DNA of 64,000 nucleotides, taken from contig JAPDOI010000139.1 in assembly GCA_029168955.1 (NCBI GenBank), positions 642,501 through 706,500 on the forward strand, read 5' to 3'. Positions within the stretch are counted from its first letter, which is position 1. Each line of letters begins with the position of its first letter. The position numbers and the translations under genes are program-made. The notes beneath the pieces were generated by a model that saw only the letters and a list, made by a program, of their open reading frames with translations, had not been told where the DNA came from and did not search any database. This stretch comes from Aplectana chamaeleonis (lineage: Eukaryota; Nematoda; Chromadorea; Rhabditida; Cosmocercidae). This document shows positions 1 through 12,700 of this stretch, one piece after another.

Positions 1-1200
1 CGCTTTTTACACTATTGAAAACTGGACATACTTAAACAAAATTTTTATTCAAAATAATTTCCGTCATTAATAACAACCAATTCCCAGAGTTTGGGTAACT
101 TATGGATTCCATCATAATAAAATTTTCTGGTTTGGCCTCCACCCATTCATCGAGCCATTTTGACATCTTGACGATCTTGAAAGCGCTGCTCCGCTAGACC
201 ATGCGCCATTGACCGGAAAAGGTGATAATCCGACGGGGGCGATGTCTGGAGAGTACGGCGGGTGCGGTAAGACTTCCCATTTGAACTCTTTTAGCGTATC
301 CTTTACCGTTCGAGCAACATGAGGTCGAGCGTTATCATGAAGCAATATGACTTTTTCGTGTCGACTCGCCCATTCTGGTCTCTTTGCTTCGATTTCATGC
401 CGCAATTGCGCTAGTTGATGTTGATAGCGATTCGCAGTAACTGTTTCGCCAGGTTGAAGAAGTTCATAGTACAGTATACCGCGTTGATCCCACCATATGC
501 ACAGTAAGACCTTCTTCCCGTGGATGTTTGGTTTTGCGGTCGAAGTTGTTGTTTCACCAGGACTAACCCACGATTTTCTTCGCTTCGGATTGTCGTAGTA
601 CACCCACTTTTCATCGCCAGTTATGATGCGGTGTAAAAAGACTTTCTTTGGAATCGGTCCAACAAGATTTGTGAAGTTGTTTTTCTCTGCTCTTTGTTGC
701 GTTCTGAGAGCTCATAGGGGATCCATTTTCCTTCCTTTTGAATCTTCCCATTGCCTTCAATCGAATAGAAATTGCTTTTGGTGACGCCGAGAGATGCCGC
801 GAGCTGTTCTTGCGTTTGAGCGAATCTTGATCCAACAAAGCCTGAAGTTCTTCGTCTTCGAACTTTTGGCTGTCCTGGTCGATCTTTGTCCTTAACGTCA
901 AAATCACCCGATTTGAAACGCTGAAACCATTCTTGGCAGGTTCTTATGGATGGAGCAGCATCCCTGTGTTTGGGCAAGCATTTGGTGCGCGTCAGTGGCT
1001 TTCTTCTTGAGATGAGAGCTTCCCGCAAATGGCGTTTTTCCGGCACAAAAGTTGACATATTCTGAAACTAAAATAATACTTTTATAAGGTACGTGAAGCA
1101 AGTTATATATCAAAGCTGATAATACAGTGAGCATTATAACATAAAATTCGTTATATAAAAATAATTTTATTTTTTACAAAATATCAATAACAACAAAACG
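1..1200 (-). mobile_element. mariner-family DNA transposon remnant (cecropia/bandit-like)
   Basis: A degraded mariner element occupies the left edge of the window and is read on the minus strand. It holds one transposase coding region broken over several frames (annotated separately). The cecropia/bandit type is inferred from the N-terminal and catalytic sequence. Bandit was described from the hookworm Ancylostoma caninum. I could not define a convincing pair of terminal inverted repeats. The left end may lie outside the window and the right end is placed roughly, in the AT-rich sequence after the start codon. Confidence 0.75.
112..1058 (-). pseudogene. mariner transposase, frameshifted
   Basis: The transposase would bind the element's inverted repeats and catalyse cut-and-paste transposition in the nucleus. 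The start at 1058 gives MSTFVPEKRHLREAL, followed by the helix-turn-helix region with the family motif DVKDKDRPGQPK. The catalytic part, in another frame, shows GDEKW (first Asp), PNIHGKKVLLCIWWDQ and HDNARPHVA (second Asp). The YSPD.AP stretch follows, and an apparent one-base insertion shifts the frame just before the third Asp of the D,D34D triad. Further frame changes lie near 610 and 900. The gene cannot make a working transposase. Confidence 0.8.
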
Positions 1201-2460
1201 CGGAAATTAATCGTTGCTCTACATATTTCGCATGGAAGAGCTTGATGCCTCTCGATAAAAGACTCACTTGTTTGGAAAGGTTCACATGCTTCTGTACTTT
1301 TACCAGCTCACTTTTCTGATCAGCGAAAGGAAACCGTTTATGTGGGTCAGACTTTATGTCTTCTTTTCGATAGTAGGTATAAAATATTTCCACCGGTACT
1401 AGAATAACCGGAGCAAGCTCCTTTCGAAAACCACAAAGCTCTTCTCTGAAGAATAACACGAGTTGATTCCGTGAATTCAAAATTTCAGCTACGGAAATTG
1501 GTTCTCAAGAAGCATTGTTAATTTTTTGTAGACTCGCCCATTCCACTTTCCTATTGTTTCTTACATATAGAAACGTTTCTGTCAGCATCAAGTCACTTTT
1601 GCTAGAAAGTACTCATTTTTATAGAGTTTGCTTTGCTTTTCCTTCTTTATCATATGTTCAATCAGCAGGTTAGTATTGCATCCAGTAATTTTCTTAAGCG
1701 AACTGAATTGTTATAAAAAGAGTGAGCGTTCGAACTGTTCCCGATTTTTAGGGAGTAGAAATACTGGTTAAACTTGAAAAATTTTCACTGCAGGAAATGT
1801 TTGTGATTTCAATCTCAGCATCCCTAAAGACGAAGCGGCTCACTCATCTGACAGATGCCAGCCGACGACACAACAGTAGCGTCTTTTTCTTTGTGTCTCC
1901 ATCGCGAGAGCCAGAGTGGAGGGCGCAGCAAAGGCGAGGGAAAGTGGGCGAGGCATGCTTGGTTGTCAATTGTACCGCAACCAGAAATTGCAGGTCGCTT
2001 GCGTGGAAACTCATCCCTAATTGTTTCTTTTAGTGCAGAAGGCTCTCCTATTTTAGCCAAGGCATCAAACACCTGTTTTGAAGGGACTCTTACGTGGTTC
2101 CAAAATATGTACTTCAAATACTCCCGCAGCTATGTATGGAAGGGTGCGGAATCCAGAATTTGGATTGAAGCTTCCTCTGTGTATCCCTGTAACTCTCGGA
2201 TGAATTTCGCATAGATCTAGCCGCGAAATCTGTGCCTGTGCAAAATAGCATGGAAATATGTAGTCCATAATTTGCCGCGAAAAAGCCCGCATTCAGCCGC
2301 GATCTCTCGAAATCTGAAGCATACCAAATGCCTCTGCGAGCCTGCGACGTGTACGATGCCGCTTTGAGGCTGGGGAGACATTAAATACTCCGCGTCAGAG
2401 CTGCTGAAGTTTGAGGTACCTCCCGGGCTCTTTCTTGATCCACGCTAGTGGTGAAGCTCT
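1200..2460. other. intergenic stretch, no gene recognised
   Basis: AT-rich sequence to about 1790, then more GC-rich sequence to 2460. Two overlapping open frames at 1797-2214 show no family motif, acceptor-bounded structure or codon pattern that I can recognise. A short segment near 2219-2310 has GCCGCGAAA-type words like those in the GCCGCGAAATAG MITE family near 37 and 47 kb, so at least part is probably repeat-derived. Confidence 0.4.
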
Positions 2461-2464
2461 AGGG

Positions 2465-2587
2465 CATTGTTTATACTTCCGCCGAAGAGCGGCGTGGCAC
2501 AGTGCATTTCTGTGATATTGATCGCGCGGCGCGGCCCGATCGTATTGTAGGATTGTACACACGCTCGGTGGTGAAAGTGTAAATGAC
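2465..2587. mobile_element. MITE with GTTTATACTTCCGCC end, copy 1
   Basis: The block opens with GTTTATACTTCCGCCGAAGA and closes with AAAGTGTAAATGAC. It is closely similar to 20866-20990, which has the same opening, the same GAGCGGCG..GGC core and the same end. Two dispersed copies of the same length with roughly inverted ends fit a non-autonomous DNA element. No coding capacity. Confidence 0.5.
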
Positions 2588-3058
2588 CCTCAAGCAGCTG
2601 TAGCACACAGGAAAGCCCAAACCATTCAGCGTTAAATTTTGGATTGGTATGGTATATATGTTGGTAGCTGAGTGCTGCTATTTCCATTTTAAAATTTCCT
2701 CCAATTTCGTAGGCCTTCCTGCGCGAAGGCATTGAAGAAAAAAAAAGGGGGCGGGGCATAGTAAGCCTTACTGGAATAAAATTGAGACTACCTGGGATTG
2801 GTCGTATTTATTTTTTCAAAAAATTACGATGACTGTTGGACGGCTCTAATGATGTGGTGAAGCATGTATCAATCTCATCCGAAGAAGTAAAATTAGCACG
2901 AGAACAAGTTTTCTAGACCTTCCCTTTTTTTGAAGTTCGCGGTCATATTCTGGCAAGAATGCGTGTGCTCCCAGAGAGTCCATCGTATTTTCAAAATTTT
3001 CCCTAGAGCCTCTTTCGAAAATGAGGTGGGACTCTGGGATCCCACTCACTCTCGCAAG

Positions 3059-3209
3059 TACAGTGCACATGGATCCTAGTGAAACTTTGCCTTCCCTATT
3101 AAAGATGGGCGCAAACCCGGTGCCATATGCTATAACATAGGTGCACCGAGTTTGCGCCAACCTTCAATGGGGAACGCAAAGTATCACTGGGATCCATGCC
3201 GACTGTACA
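3059..3209. mobile_element. palindromic element, GGCGCAAAC..GGTGC family, copy 1
   Basis: The two halves pair almost end to end. The left side carries ACATGGATCCTAGTGAAAC and GGGCGCAAACCCGGTGCC. The right side carries GTGCACCGAGTTTGCGCC and CACTGGGATCCATG. A related palindrome lies at 54095-54205, so this is a dispersed repeat, not a unique regulatory hairpin. Confidence 0.55.
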
Positions 3210-3937
3210 TAGGCGCAGAATTGAATGCTAGCTTCAAAATACCATACGATTAAATTTTCCTGATCATTTAGTGGAGGAGCTTTTAGATGTGTGGCCTCGA
3301 GCGTCAAATGAACACAACCTTGAGCCTACTGACAACTTTGTGTCGACAAGCTTCGAGCCGGAGAGCATCGAATGCGTCCAATGGTTCGCAATACGACCGA
3401 CCGCCTTCCGCCCGAGATTCGTATTCTCCCACACTTGGTGTCCTGCAGTGACGATCGCATTGTCACATCAAGCTCAATCTTCGTGGCTAATACTACTTCA
3501 GTAGAAGGAAAACGGGTAGCCGATTGAGATCCTATTCAGCACCTCGAAACATAGGCGTAGAGTGTCCTTTCAAAGAAAGCAGTGCAAAATCTGAGGTGTT
3601 TCTGAAGTGCTGTATTTTCCAGACCTTGCTAGAAGCGATCAGTAATGTCCTTCACCGCTACATTACTGCTAATGTAGCGCAAATGTTGTTGTTGTAAGCG
3701 TGGACCACGATTGTTCGCTATTAGCAGGGTTAGAAATAAACAGTTTTCCAAAAGGCCCTTCACTTCACACATACTCTGTTCCAATCAGGCCAACACCAGA
3801 CAAATTTGAAAAGGCGAGGTTTGAGTGGGCCATTTTTCCATCGTATCCTGTAGAGGGAAGACTGATCATCAATGAGACATTTTTTGAGCGAGACATAGCA
3901 CCGTTACACTTTACTCCTGATACAGACAATGACATAT

Positions 3938-4146
3938 AAGGTCTGTCCGAACGCGACTGTTGGCGTGCGTGTCGAGCGGCCGTCACTGGAGCGCTCTTTG
4001 GACGAGTCTTCCAACTGCTGTTAACAGATGACTGGGACATTATTCGCTATTCACCTTACAGTCCTACTGATCGACTAACGAGTTCAAAGGGTGGCTTAGC
4101 AACAGCCGCTCGACACGCACGCCGACCGCGTGGACGGACAGTCTTA
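3938..4146. mobile_element. MITE with about 45-bp terminal inverted repeats
   Basis: The left end reads AAGGTCTGTCCGAACGCG and GGCGTGCGTGTCGAGCGG. The right end is its complement: CCGCTCGACACGCACGCCGACCGCGTGGACGGACAG in the sequence, seen in pieces from about 4107. The roughly 120-bp centre has no coding potential. The structure fits a short non-autonomous DNA transposon. No second copy was found in the window. Confidence 0.6.
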
Positions 4147-4149
4147 TTC

Positions 4150-5270
4150 ATACGGACTCTACGTACTTACACTCACTCTGTTTCTGAGCCTGTGTGTGCG
4201 CGCGCTTCCCCCCGCAGTATCTCGCCAAAAAATAGCTATTGTTGGATAATTTTGGATCCCACTATAATCGCCTTGGACGTTTTGATGAACACGGCCCCTT
4301 AGGTAATGGAACAGAGTATAAATTATACAGTTAGCGCACGTTCATATCCATTAGGTATCAGCTCAATGTAAGACATGAATTTACTTTTAGAGTTGTACAT
4401 ACGTGTGGCTTATGCTCCTCCTTTTCGGAATGAGGCTCACATGGTACATTGCGAACCCAAACTTAGAGACAGATGGAGGTGAATGTGCGGGGGACAATGA
4501 TAGAAAAGAACAGCTTTTTAGTCCGCAATGCACCATGCAAACATCATTCCAGGAATGAGTGCATGTGAATGTTCACTTCGCCAGCAATACATCTTAATGA
4601 CCGTGTACAATCAAATAATATTGTATGGTTTTACTGTGATCTCCTATTGAGTGCTTGTTTTTTCACCAGTTACTATTAAAGGGTCATAAACGATTTTTTT
4701 TTTGGTACTGCATTCTGACTGAGGCGAGAAGATGTGAAATTATCGTATAAAATGAAAGCGCTTACAGACGATATGCCGTGTATCACACCCTACGCCGGTC
4801 CATAACGATAGTTCTAAGATTCAGGATCGAAACCGATGTCAAGAGGGGCCCAACAGATGACTGCGAATTTCAAACCATCATACTCTTATGAGGCTTGCCT
4901 CTTACCTCTTGCCTGTCGTGAACTTCGAAAAGAAAAAATTTCGCTGCAGGGTTGCGAAGCCGTAGACCCTCACTGAGCCTGTCGGGTCAGTGCCTTAAAC
5001 CTGCCGGTGAGTAGCTTCATAGGGTACGACTCTGCAGGTTCGCGGGAAGTTGACGGCATTTCATTTTTCAAAGTATTCGGCTCAACAACCCCTGGGAAAC
5101 CTTCTAGGATCCCGTGTAAAAAATGGTATAAAAACGGAGCAGACAATGTTGGAACGTACTCAATAAACTTGGCGCCATCAACAACTGCAGCTAATCCGAT
5201 AATTTACACACTTTAGATGAATAGTTCCGAGAAACACCAGAGAAATATTTATTCACACATGCCTCTCACC
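4150..5270. other. intergenic stretch, nothing recognised
   Basis: Mixed-composition sequence with no open frame above about 70 codons, no splice-bounded exon that I can identify and no repeat shared with other parts of the window. A run of T and a few TATAAA-like words occur (near 4316 and 5128) but nothing downstream supports a promoter. Confidence 0.35.
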
Positions 5271-5274
5271 AATT

Positions 5275-6487
5275 TTAAAGGCAGGGTTCGCGATAGAAAC
5301 GATTTTTAAGCTCTCTTCATGAAAATCTCAGAGAGTCGGGGGTTTCGATTCGGCCACGATAGGCTTTCTAATCGGGTACCTAGTCGAGTTGAAAGAACTT
5401 TCGCAGCAGCACGTGCTGCTACGAGGAGCGCGTGGCCTTTTCGATAGGACTACGTGGCGCAGAGAGACAAAACCCTTGCCGCGCCCCGTTTCCCACGCAG
5501 CAGCACGTGGCCTGTTCGATAGGAGTACGTGGCGCTGGGGGCTAGCCCCCACCCCTTTGATGGGAGCGAGTCTCCCCCAACAAGGATACGGTCCACAAGT
5601 CACGGCCCGCAGCAGTGGATCGCCGCCACAGCAGTTCGCGACAGGAACATCACCCTCGCCACGGTCGACAGCGAAGAACCTCCTCTCGCTGAGGAGCGTG
5701 GGGTAGACCCCTTAACGGTTCAAAAATCGTCCAGAAAGTGACTTGTAGTCACCTTCCAGGAGCGCACCCAAAAGGCGGACTGTGCTGTCTTTGGAATCGG
5801 GCCCCTTATATACGTTCTTTGCGGCTGATATGCGCCGGGTCAGTTTTGAAGCGATCGATCAACATGTTCAATCATGGGCATTGTGGCTCGTTCGTCGTCC
5901 AAACCCATCGTAGTCGAATCAAAAGCGTGGCCGAGTGAAACGGCTATGATTGGCGGCACGTTCTTCGCACTTGGACGACGAGTAGGCCACGTGGCGCACT
6001 GAAAGTACGTGGCCGTATCGTCGTCCAACCGCTCTGTAGTCGAATCGAAAGCCTATCGTAGCCGAATAGGACTACCCGACTCTCCGAGATGTAGAATTGG
6101 TCATCATAAAAGTAAAAATAAGCCAAGAAACTCGGAATTTAACGGGAAAACGTTCAAAAACAAGGTATAATGGCTAATTACAGGTCTCGACCGGACCCCT
6201 AATCAACGAGATTTTCGTTGATGCGTGTTTGTCCGCATTTTGTTCCGCTGTCAACGTAGTCACTAGTCTCCAGAAATGTTCGGAAGTTTTTTTAGAAGCA
6301 AAGTAAAAGTTGACAAAACGAGCTTCTACACAAATCCCGATAATTGGGGGCGGGAGCACACCAAGCAATAACTTGTTCCTGAGCGTTTTTTTATCCAATT
6401 TTTCACTTATTTTCACTTTTGAAATGCTCAGATCTACCTTTCCATGAGGATAGTACAACAACCGATTTTATCGCAACCCTGCCTTTG
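5275..6487. mobile_element. composite element ending in AAAGGCAGGGTTCGCGAT
   Basis: The left tip AAAGGCAGGGTTCGCGATAG and right tip TTTATCGCAACCCTGCCTTT are inverted. Just inside the left end is a second inverted block (GGGGGTTTCGATTCGGC with TAGGCTTTCTAATCGG). It is mirrored at about 6035-6085 by CGAATCGAAAGCC, TATCGTAGCCGAATAGGA and CCCGACTCTC. The segment 6105-6480 (AAAAGTAAAAATAAGC to TTATTTTCACTTTTG) is a further palindromic MITE related to 24232-24670 and 46835-47250. Together these suggest nested insertion. Open frames inside are repeat arms. Confidence 0.55.
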
Positions 6488-6489
6488 AG

Positions 6490-7080
6490 AGATACCCAAA
6501 CAGCTGAAAAAACTTGTCATTGCCAGCAAATAACACTGCGTAACAAAAAAATGATTATCTTTCTTTTATGACTTCGTTTAATGTATGCAACTTTGATCTA
6601 CATATCACTCTCTTCTTAAATATTTTTTCTTGTTTATTCCAGAAGCGGGATTCCAAGTGCGTGATTTCGATTGCTACTGTGACATGCAAACGCAGAAAAA
6701 TGCAATTTAAACAGATCTGAAATTACATTTTCCGTCAGCAATTTCGATAATGAGGTTCTCTGATAGTGGAACAAACCAAATTCAACGGCAGACATTGGTT
6801 TTTCAATGATTATATCCAACCATTTAATAGGTGCATATGTATGTTTCGAAGGATTTTTTTGTAGTTCCGACGCCTTGTTCACAGAATATGGGAAAGTATT
6901 TACATATATTTCACTCAACCTGCTGCCCATTGTTAGCGACCACGTACTACGATTTCAAAGACAGTGTTCACGATAAGTAACCGTACTCTTGTTTTTGATG
7001 TTTTTTTCGGTAGGAAAGTCCACGAAATAAATGATAATAGGAGAAAGCCCCCATGAAACTCATTCATCGGAGAAAAACTG
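6490..7080. other. intergenic stretch, one solo MITE tip
   Basis: AT-rich sequence with a minus-strand open frame at 6634-6930 that has no recognisable motif. At about 6955 there is a single AGACAGTGTTCACGATAAG tip of the GGCAGTGT family with no partner close by, which suggests a truncated copy. Confidence 0.35.
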
Positions 7081-7082
7081 TT

Positions 7083-8220
7083 AAAAGGCAGCTAACACGC
7101 TCGTAAACATGGTTGAGATAACTACGGGAATAGAATCGTATGGCTCAGAACACAACGCCTACGCATTTTGAAGCGTGAAAAACGACCCACACTGACCTCT
7201 GCCAACGCGGAGCTAGATGCCTCCGAGGGCGCGGCCTGTTACGCCGCCCCATTCCATGTAGCGAGAATTTACGGGTTATAGCTACGATAGCTAAAACACG
7301 CATATTCTTGTGTCGACGGTACAATGGTGCAAATTCTACGCGTATTCTACGTAAAAACGAAGGCTAAAATCGAGCCAGTGCTCTCTCTGACGCTAAACCC
7401 GTATATTCGCTATAAAATTGTATGCGAGAATCTGCGGATTTCGCGACAGCCTGTGTTGAAATGCAATCTTAAACCCGCGGGCTGGCTACGTGGAACGCAG
7501 GGATGCTGTTCAAACAGTGTTGGTCCAGTCATCTCGCTGAGTGATTGCTCGGACAATCTGCGGCTGGCCGTGGAGGGTGACCCGGTGTCGCTCTCTGGGA
7601 CACCATGGAGAGGATAATTTTGACCATTGGGATGCTGCAGGCGGTGGGGAAGAAACGGCGATGCTGTCGATCGCAGCTGGGATCGCCGTTCTAATACAGG
7701 TCAGGACTGGGTGGGTCGATCGACCGAGTGCTGTAACGAGAATTTGCGTAGAATATGCGGGCGCTGTAGCTAGAATTTCACCAACTGAGGCTAAACTTTC
7801 CGTAATTTACGTAAAATCTCGGGTCAAAATTAGACTAGATGCCTCCAAAACCCTGGGCATCTCCGGTTTCCGTGTGAGGCATCTAGCTACGCACTGGCAG
7901 AGACGTTACACGAGCGAGAAGTTGGCTCCGCCCCTGTATCTGTCCGCGCCAGTATTTCCGTCCTCCTCCAAAACAGGGGTGCTGGGCCAATCACACCGTC
8001 GTCGATGTATGTGGTTTACCTATTGTGCCTATTCTACCACCCACGGTGCGAATGGCCCATCACCTCTGTTTTGGAGGAGGACGCAAATACAGGGCGCGGG
8101 CAGATACAGGGGCGGGGCCAACTTTTCACTCGTGTAGCGTCATTGTGGGTCGTTTTTGACGCTGCAAAATGCGTAGTGTTCTGAACCATACTTTTTCCGT
8201 AGTTATCTCAGTCACCTCTG
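7083..8220. mobile_element. palindromic MITE family CACGCTCGTAAAC, copy 1, with nested insertion
   Basis: The left arm has AAGGCAGCTAACACGCTCG, GGTTGAGATAACTACGG, ATGGCTCAGAACACAACGCC and AAAAACGACCCACA. The right arm returns the complement: TGTGGGTCGTTTTTGACGC and CCGTAGTTATCTCAG. Other copies are about 460 bp, whereas this one is 1.14 kb. The excess lies between AGCTAGATGCCTCC (7209) and GAGGCATCTAGCT (about 7877), themselves inverted, so a second element appears to have inserted. Positions 7926-8130 match 35245-35460 closely. Confidence 0.75.
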
Positions 8221-8224
8221 AAAT

Positions 8225-9775
8225 ATTTAGTTACGCTTGTTTGGTGTGTTTCGGGGGACGGCGGACTTTCGATAATCCAAACGTTGGAAATAGTTTTGCC
8301 CTTCAAAATTCTTAGGAAAGTGGCCTTGACTTCTGTTTCTTTACACCGGGAATTCTTAAAGAATAACATGGTTCAATGCTTATGCTTGGATGTTGGAACC
8401 TTTCGCAAAAATATTCGAAAATTCGACAACTGTTCGTCTGATGAGACGAACGCAGGACAACTGTTATATGAAGGGCGGGAGGATCCAATGGGCCGGCTGG
8501 TCCACGAGATTTCCACCCACTTCCTGGCCGTTTTTCGCAGTACTTCCGTTCATAATAATCTTAGAGGGACCAAAAGCTTACGTTTTTGCCAGAAAACGGG
8601 AAAATTTTCCGTAGTGGACACTGCCTACGCCAGCATATGGATTCCGCGTGGTGAGATCCGCGAAGAGAGAATGTTTTTTTGGAGTTTATCCATGATTAGC
8701 ACCAATTTTCGGCTTTTTCTTACTAAATGCTCGTTCAGGCCATGAGTCATCTCCACGCCCAATTGCCATTCGATGGGCGGGTGTGGGACAGGGCATCCCC
8801 ATAAAGCGCCTCCAAAGTTTCCTTGACGTTTTTTTTTTGCAACATGTCGTCTAGCGATGAGGTGCTGGAGGAATGCCTCCTTATCACTGTTTGCATATTG
8901 GGGCGTTTAAGTACTAATTTAAGACAGTTGCATCAACTTTTCTTCCTTACGTTTTCAAGTGAAGGTTTTTATAGGCTGGAGTGCCTAGTTTTTTTTTTTC
9001 ATTTGCATGGATTTTGATTTTTTTTTCATTCTTAATCTTATTATATTTGAAAAGAAAACTTCTTAAAAAAAGTTTTTCGGAGCGTTTCCAGTTTTTTTTC
9101 AAAGTGTTTCACTGATGGAACATGCACCCGTACGTTTAAAGGCATCGTACGCGCAGAAAACCGTATATTATTTTTTCATGTTTTTGTGTAGCTTGGCCTC
9201 TCTAGTGAACGAAAATGTCGAAGGGGCTCATGAAAAACCTTTATTTGTGAAGAAAAGTCAATCGGAACACACTGTAAATACGAGTTTGAATTTCGCGCCA
9301 AAATCTTTTTTGAAGTTTTTCTGCTTTTGGAGGCCTCGTCACTGTCATTTTCGGAGTTTTTCTGCATGTGGAGTTCGTGCCGTAACTATTTTTCATGTTG
9401 TCTTACGGTCGCACCAACATTCTTGGAAAAAGTGCTAGATGACTGGTAAGAATTGGTGGCGGATCTTCATCTTTGGCGCCTTCCAACCTCATCGCCCAAC
9501 GTTTTTAACGCGCCAGAGTTTACCAGTGTGGTCTACCTGGCTCAGTCATGAAATTGAGCCCGAAAAATGAAAACTGATTTTCAGCGCGAACGATGCCTTT
9601 AACATAGCGAACGATGTCCATTAGCTACTCTCTTCTTCCATTAGAAGCAAGAAGCAGCATTCTCCGCAAAGTATTTCTATATCAAAGGTGACATGGTTAG
9701 ACCAAAAATGAAGTATTTTGAAGGTGACATGGTAAGGTGACATGGTGACATGGTTAGACCACAAAGGAAGTATTT
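8225..9775. other. unassigned stretch, T-rich
   Basis: A 153-codon plus-strand frame (8284-8745) and shorter frames occur, but I recognise no domain, and the surrounding T-runs and drifting composition argue against a conserved exon. At 9680-9770 the phrase GGTGACATGG is repeated several times in short tandem blocks (AAGGTGACATGGTTAGACCA and variants). Confidence 0.3.
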
Positions 9776-9779
9776 AGCT

Positions 9780-12700
9780 CCGCCATTGCCGGTCCCAAGC
9801 CCGGATGGAGCGAGAAAGGAGGAGTGGTTGGCCCCCCATGCTACCGACGGGCTGGAAAACCAAAGGTGGTAGAACCATGGCGGAGAGTCTCACAGGAGAT
9901 ACGCGATACGGCTACCACGCATCCGGGGCAGCTGATGCGCCAACACTGGGGACCAAATTCCAGGGTGTTGGTGACAAGTATGGCGCTACTGGCCAGAACA
10001 GTGGACAGACTGGTAACGCCGAAGAAGGAGTGTGCGGTTCGCGGCATGGAATGTGCGATCAGGGCACTATGTCGGGCAGAAAGACCATCAGTTGCCAGGG
10101 AACTCAGTTGAAGTCGAAGGTAATCGGTTGCCGCCTTGTCTGAATTAAGGATTAGTGGAAGTGGAAAATAAATGACTGGTCCAGGTGCCAGATAGTTCAG
10201 AAAGGATGGTGCTGGTACTACTCCATGGTAGTGACGGACACCATCAAGGCGTTGGATTCATGCTGAACTGGTCCAAAGCAGCTGGAAGCGTTGTGACATT
10301 CGAGCCTCATCTCTAGCAGAATCAGCTGTCCTCACGCTGAAAGCGAACTATAAGTAGACACATATTGTGGCAGTTTATGCGCCGACATGAGCCCAGCCCG
10401 GATTCCGACAAGGACGCGTTTTACGCCTCAGCTTCGGTGACGTTGTGCAGGAACACGATTTCAAAGAGAGACGTTGTTCTAGCTCGCAGGTGATTTCCTC
10501 CAACGTGCACACGTTGGAAAAGAGAGGATGGGCTGGGTGAAGCTAGTATTAAAGCCGATTTGGCGTTGGTGACAATGAACGACAAATGGTCTGCGCTTCG
10601 CTCACAAGTTTGCAGCTTTCAATGGACTCATTATTGGAAACAGTCACTTCCAGCATCGCAGAAAGCATCAATTGACGTGGAGAAATCCTTCCGGACGAGA
10701 CGTAGCTTTGTTAGACTACGTGCTGATGAGCTCTCTCGCGTTTTAGGTCGTCGCTCAAGCTGATGTTCGTGCAATGAGAGGACCCGACTGTGGTTCAGAT
10801 CATTACCTTCTACGTGCAGTAGTGAAGCTTCGTCTTCAACGAGCTAGGATTGTGGAGCCATCTAAAGGCCAATTCAACTCGGGCACATTTGATGGTACCT
10901 GAGACGAAGGAGTTATTCCAAATGGCAATTGTCGAATCGGATTGCGCTGTTGGCAGACGATGCATCCGTGGATGAACAAGAACAGCAGATAGCAGCCATC
11001 GCATCGTGGAATGTGCAGAGCCACTTTGTCCGCTGCCCCCTCGTAAGCGAATCCAGCCATGGATATCAGGGATGAATCCATACATCTCATAGAAGAAAGG
11101 AAGAAAGCGAAATTGACCGATTTCGATCGATATCGTCAGCTCTTGCAGAGAGCTTCTGTTGCAGATTGAAAAATGGAACGGAGAGTCGTATTGGAATAAG
11201 GTAGCTACTGATTTGGAGTGGAGTCTGCGCATCAGGCATGATTATCGAACTCTCTATCGGACACTCAAGCGGCTCGGAGTGAAGGACGAAACCAACAAAG
11301 CGATAGTATCAGGAATGCAGATGAATGGCCATTCGTGCGCTCTGTGGACGAGCGCGCTCCGTCGATGGAGACAGTTCTCTTCAGTGAACTATACAGTCAT
11401 GAAGCGCCGCAGGGACCGCTTGTCGTGAGCCACCGCCAGTTGGGAAGCGGCCGGAGATGCAGTTCTCGACGCAGAACCCACTGTAGATGGAAATCCAACG
11501 GCAGCGATAAAGTCACTGGAAAACGGCACGAGCGTCAGGAGTGGACAAAATCACTGCGGAAGCCATAAAGGCACATGGGCGGAGACGTTCTTGCTGCGCC
11601 AACTTCATCGGCTTGATTACTCTTATCTGGCAGTCTGGAGAAAATACCAGCTACCTGGAAACGTGCCACAATCGTGCCCATACACAAGAAGCGGTGATGC
11701 TATAGAGACTGCAAAATTACCGAGGGATCAGTCTGTTTAGTCTATCGTTGGCAAAGTCTTCATGAGCAGGGTTATTCAGAACAGACTCTCAGCGTCATCG
11801 TGAGCAAACAAGTCGTGAAGTAACAGGCGGGTTCCGGCCAGGTAAGAAGCTGCAGTGATCAGATCTTCGCACTTCGACAGCTAATGGAAGAGATGGAATT
11901 CGGCTCTGGGAAGCGTGTGTCGTTATCACATTTATAGACTTCAAATCTGCGTTCGATTGTATTCACTGGCCGGCGCTGTGGGAGAGCACTTGAAAGCGAG
12001 CACATACCGAGGAAGATAGTCAAGCTCCTCCAGGAAACGTAACAATGAATAGGGTCTACCAGTTCCGTACGCATTGGGGACTCAGTTGTCCGAGTGAGTT
12101 TGCCGTTACCGCTGGAGTTCGGCCAAGGCGATGTGGTCTCGCTGCCTCTGCCTCTCTTTAATGCTCTGTTGTGGACGCCCATTATGAGGAAGGTCTTCGA
12201 GAACAGTAAGAGGCGTTCTAATACGGAAGTAATTGGAGTACGTCAAGCAGATTTGATGTCTGCGGGATGACAAAGCGCAGTGCGTTCACGGACACTGATG
12301 CGGGAGGCAACGGTCCTTGATAAGCGATATGGCACTGATTGCAAGTCTCCTACGGCTTAAGAATCAATCCACAGGAGAAGACCAAGGTCATGACATCCGA
12401 TGGTTCGCCTGCATCTGTTCAGTTTGAAGGAGTTGAGCTTCAGCAGGTCAAGGGAATTCAAACACCTTGGGTCGGTAGTGCAGGAGCGAAAAGTTGCGGC
12501 CATAACGGCAGAGGTGTGCAAAGTGCAGAATCGGGCATATGGCGTCTAGTGTGTTTCTGCGTCGCTTGGCATGGTGTTTGTGGGAAGAAAACAACATTTC
12601 ACTTTGGAAGACTAAAGTGCGAATGAATTCCGAGCGCTTGATAATACCCGTACTACTATACGGCTCCGGAAACCTGGACTCTGCTAAAGTCAGACTCCTC

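Noticed and set aside
5328..5741. Overlapping frames on both strands near 5.4-5.7 kb
   Set aside because: They fall in GC-rich inverted arms of a composite element and have no known domain.
8284..8745. 153-codon plus frame as a gene
   Set aside because: No domain, no good splice borders, composition like the flanking intergenic DNA.
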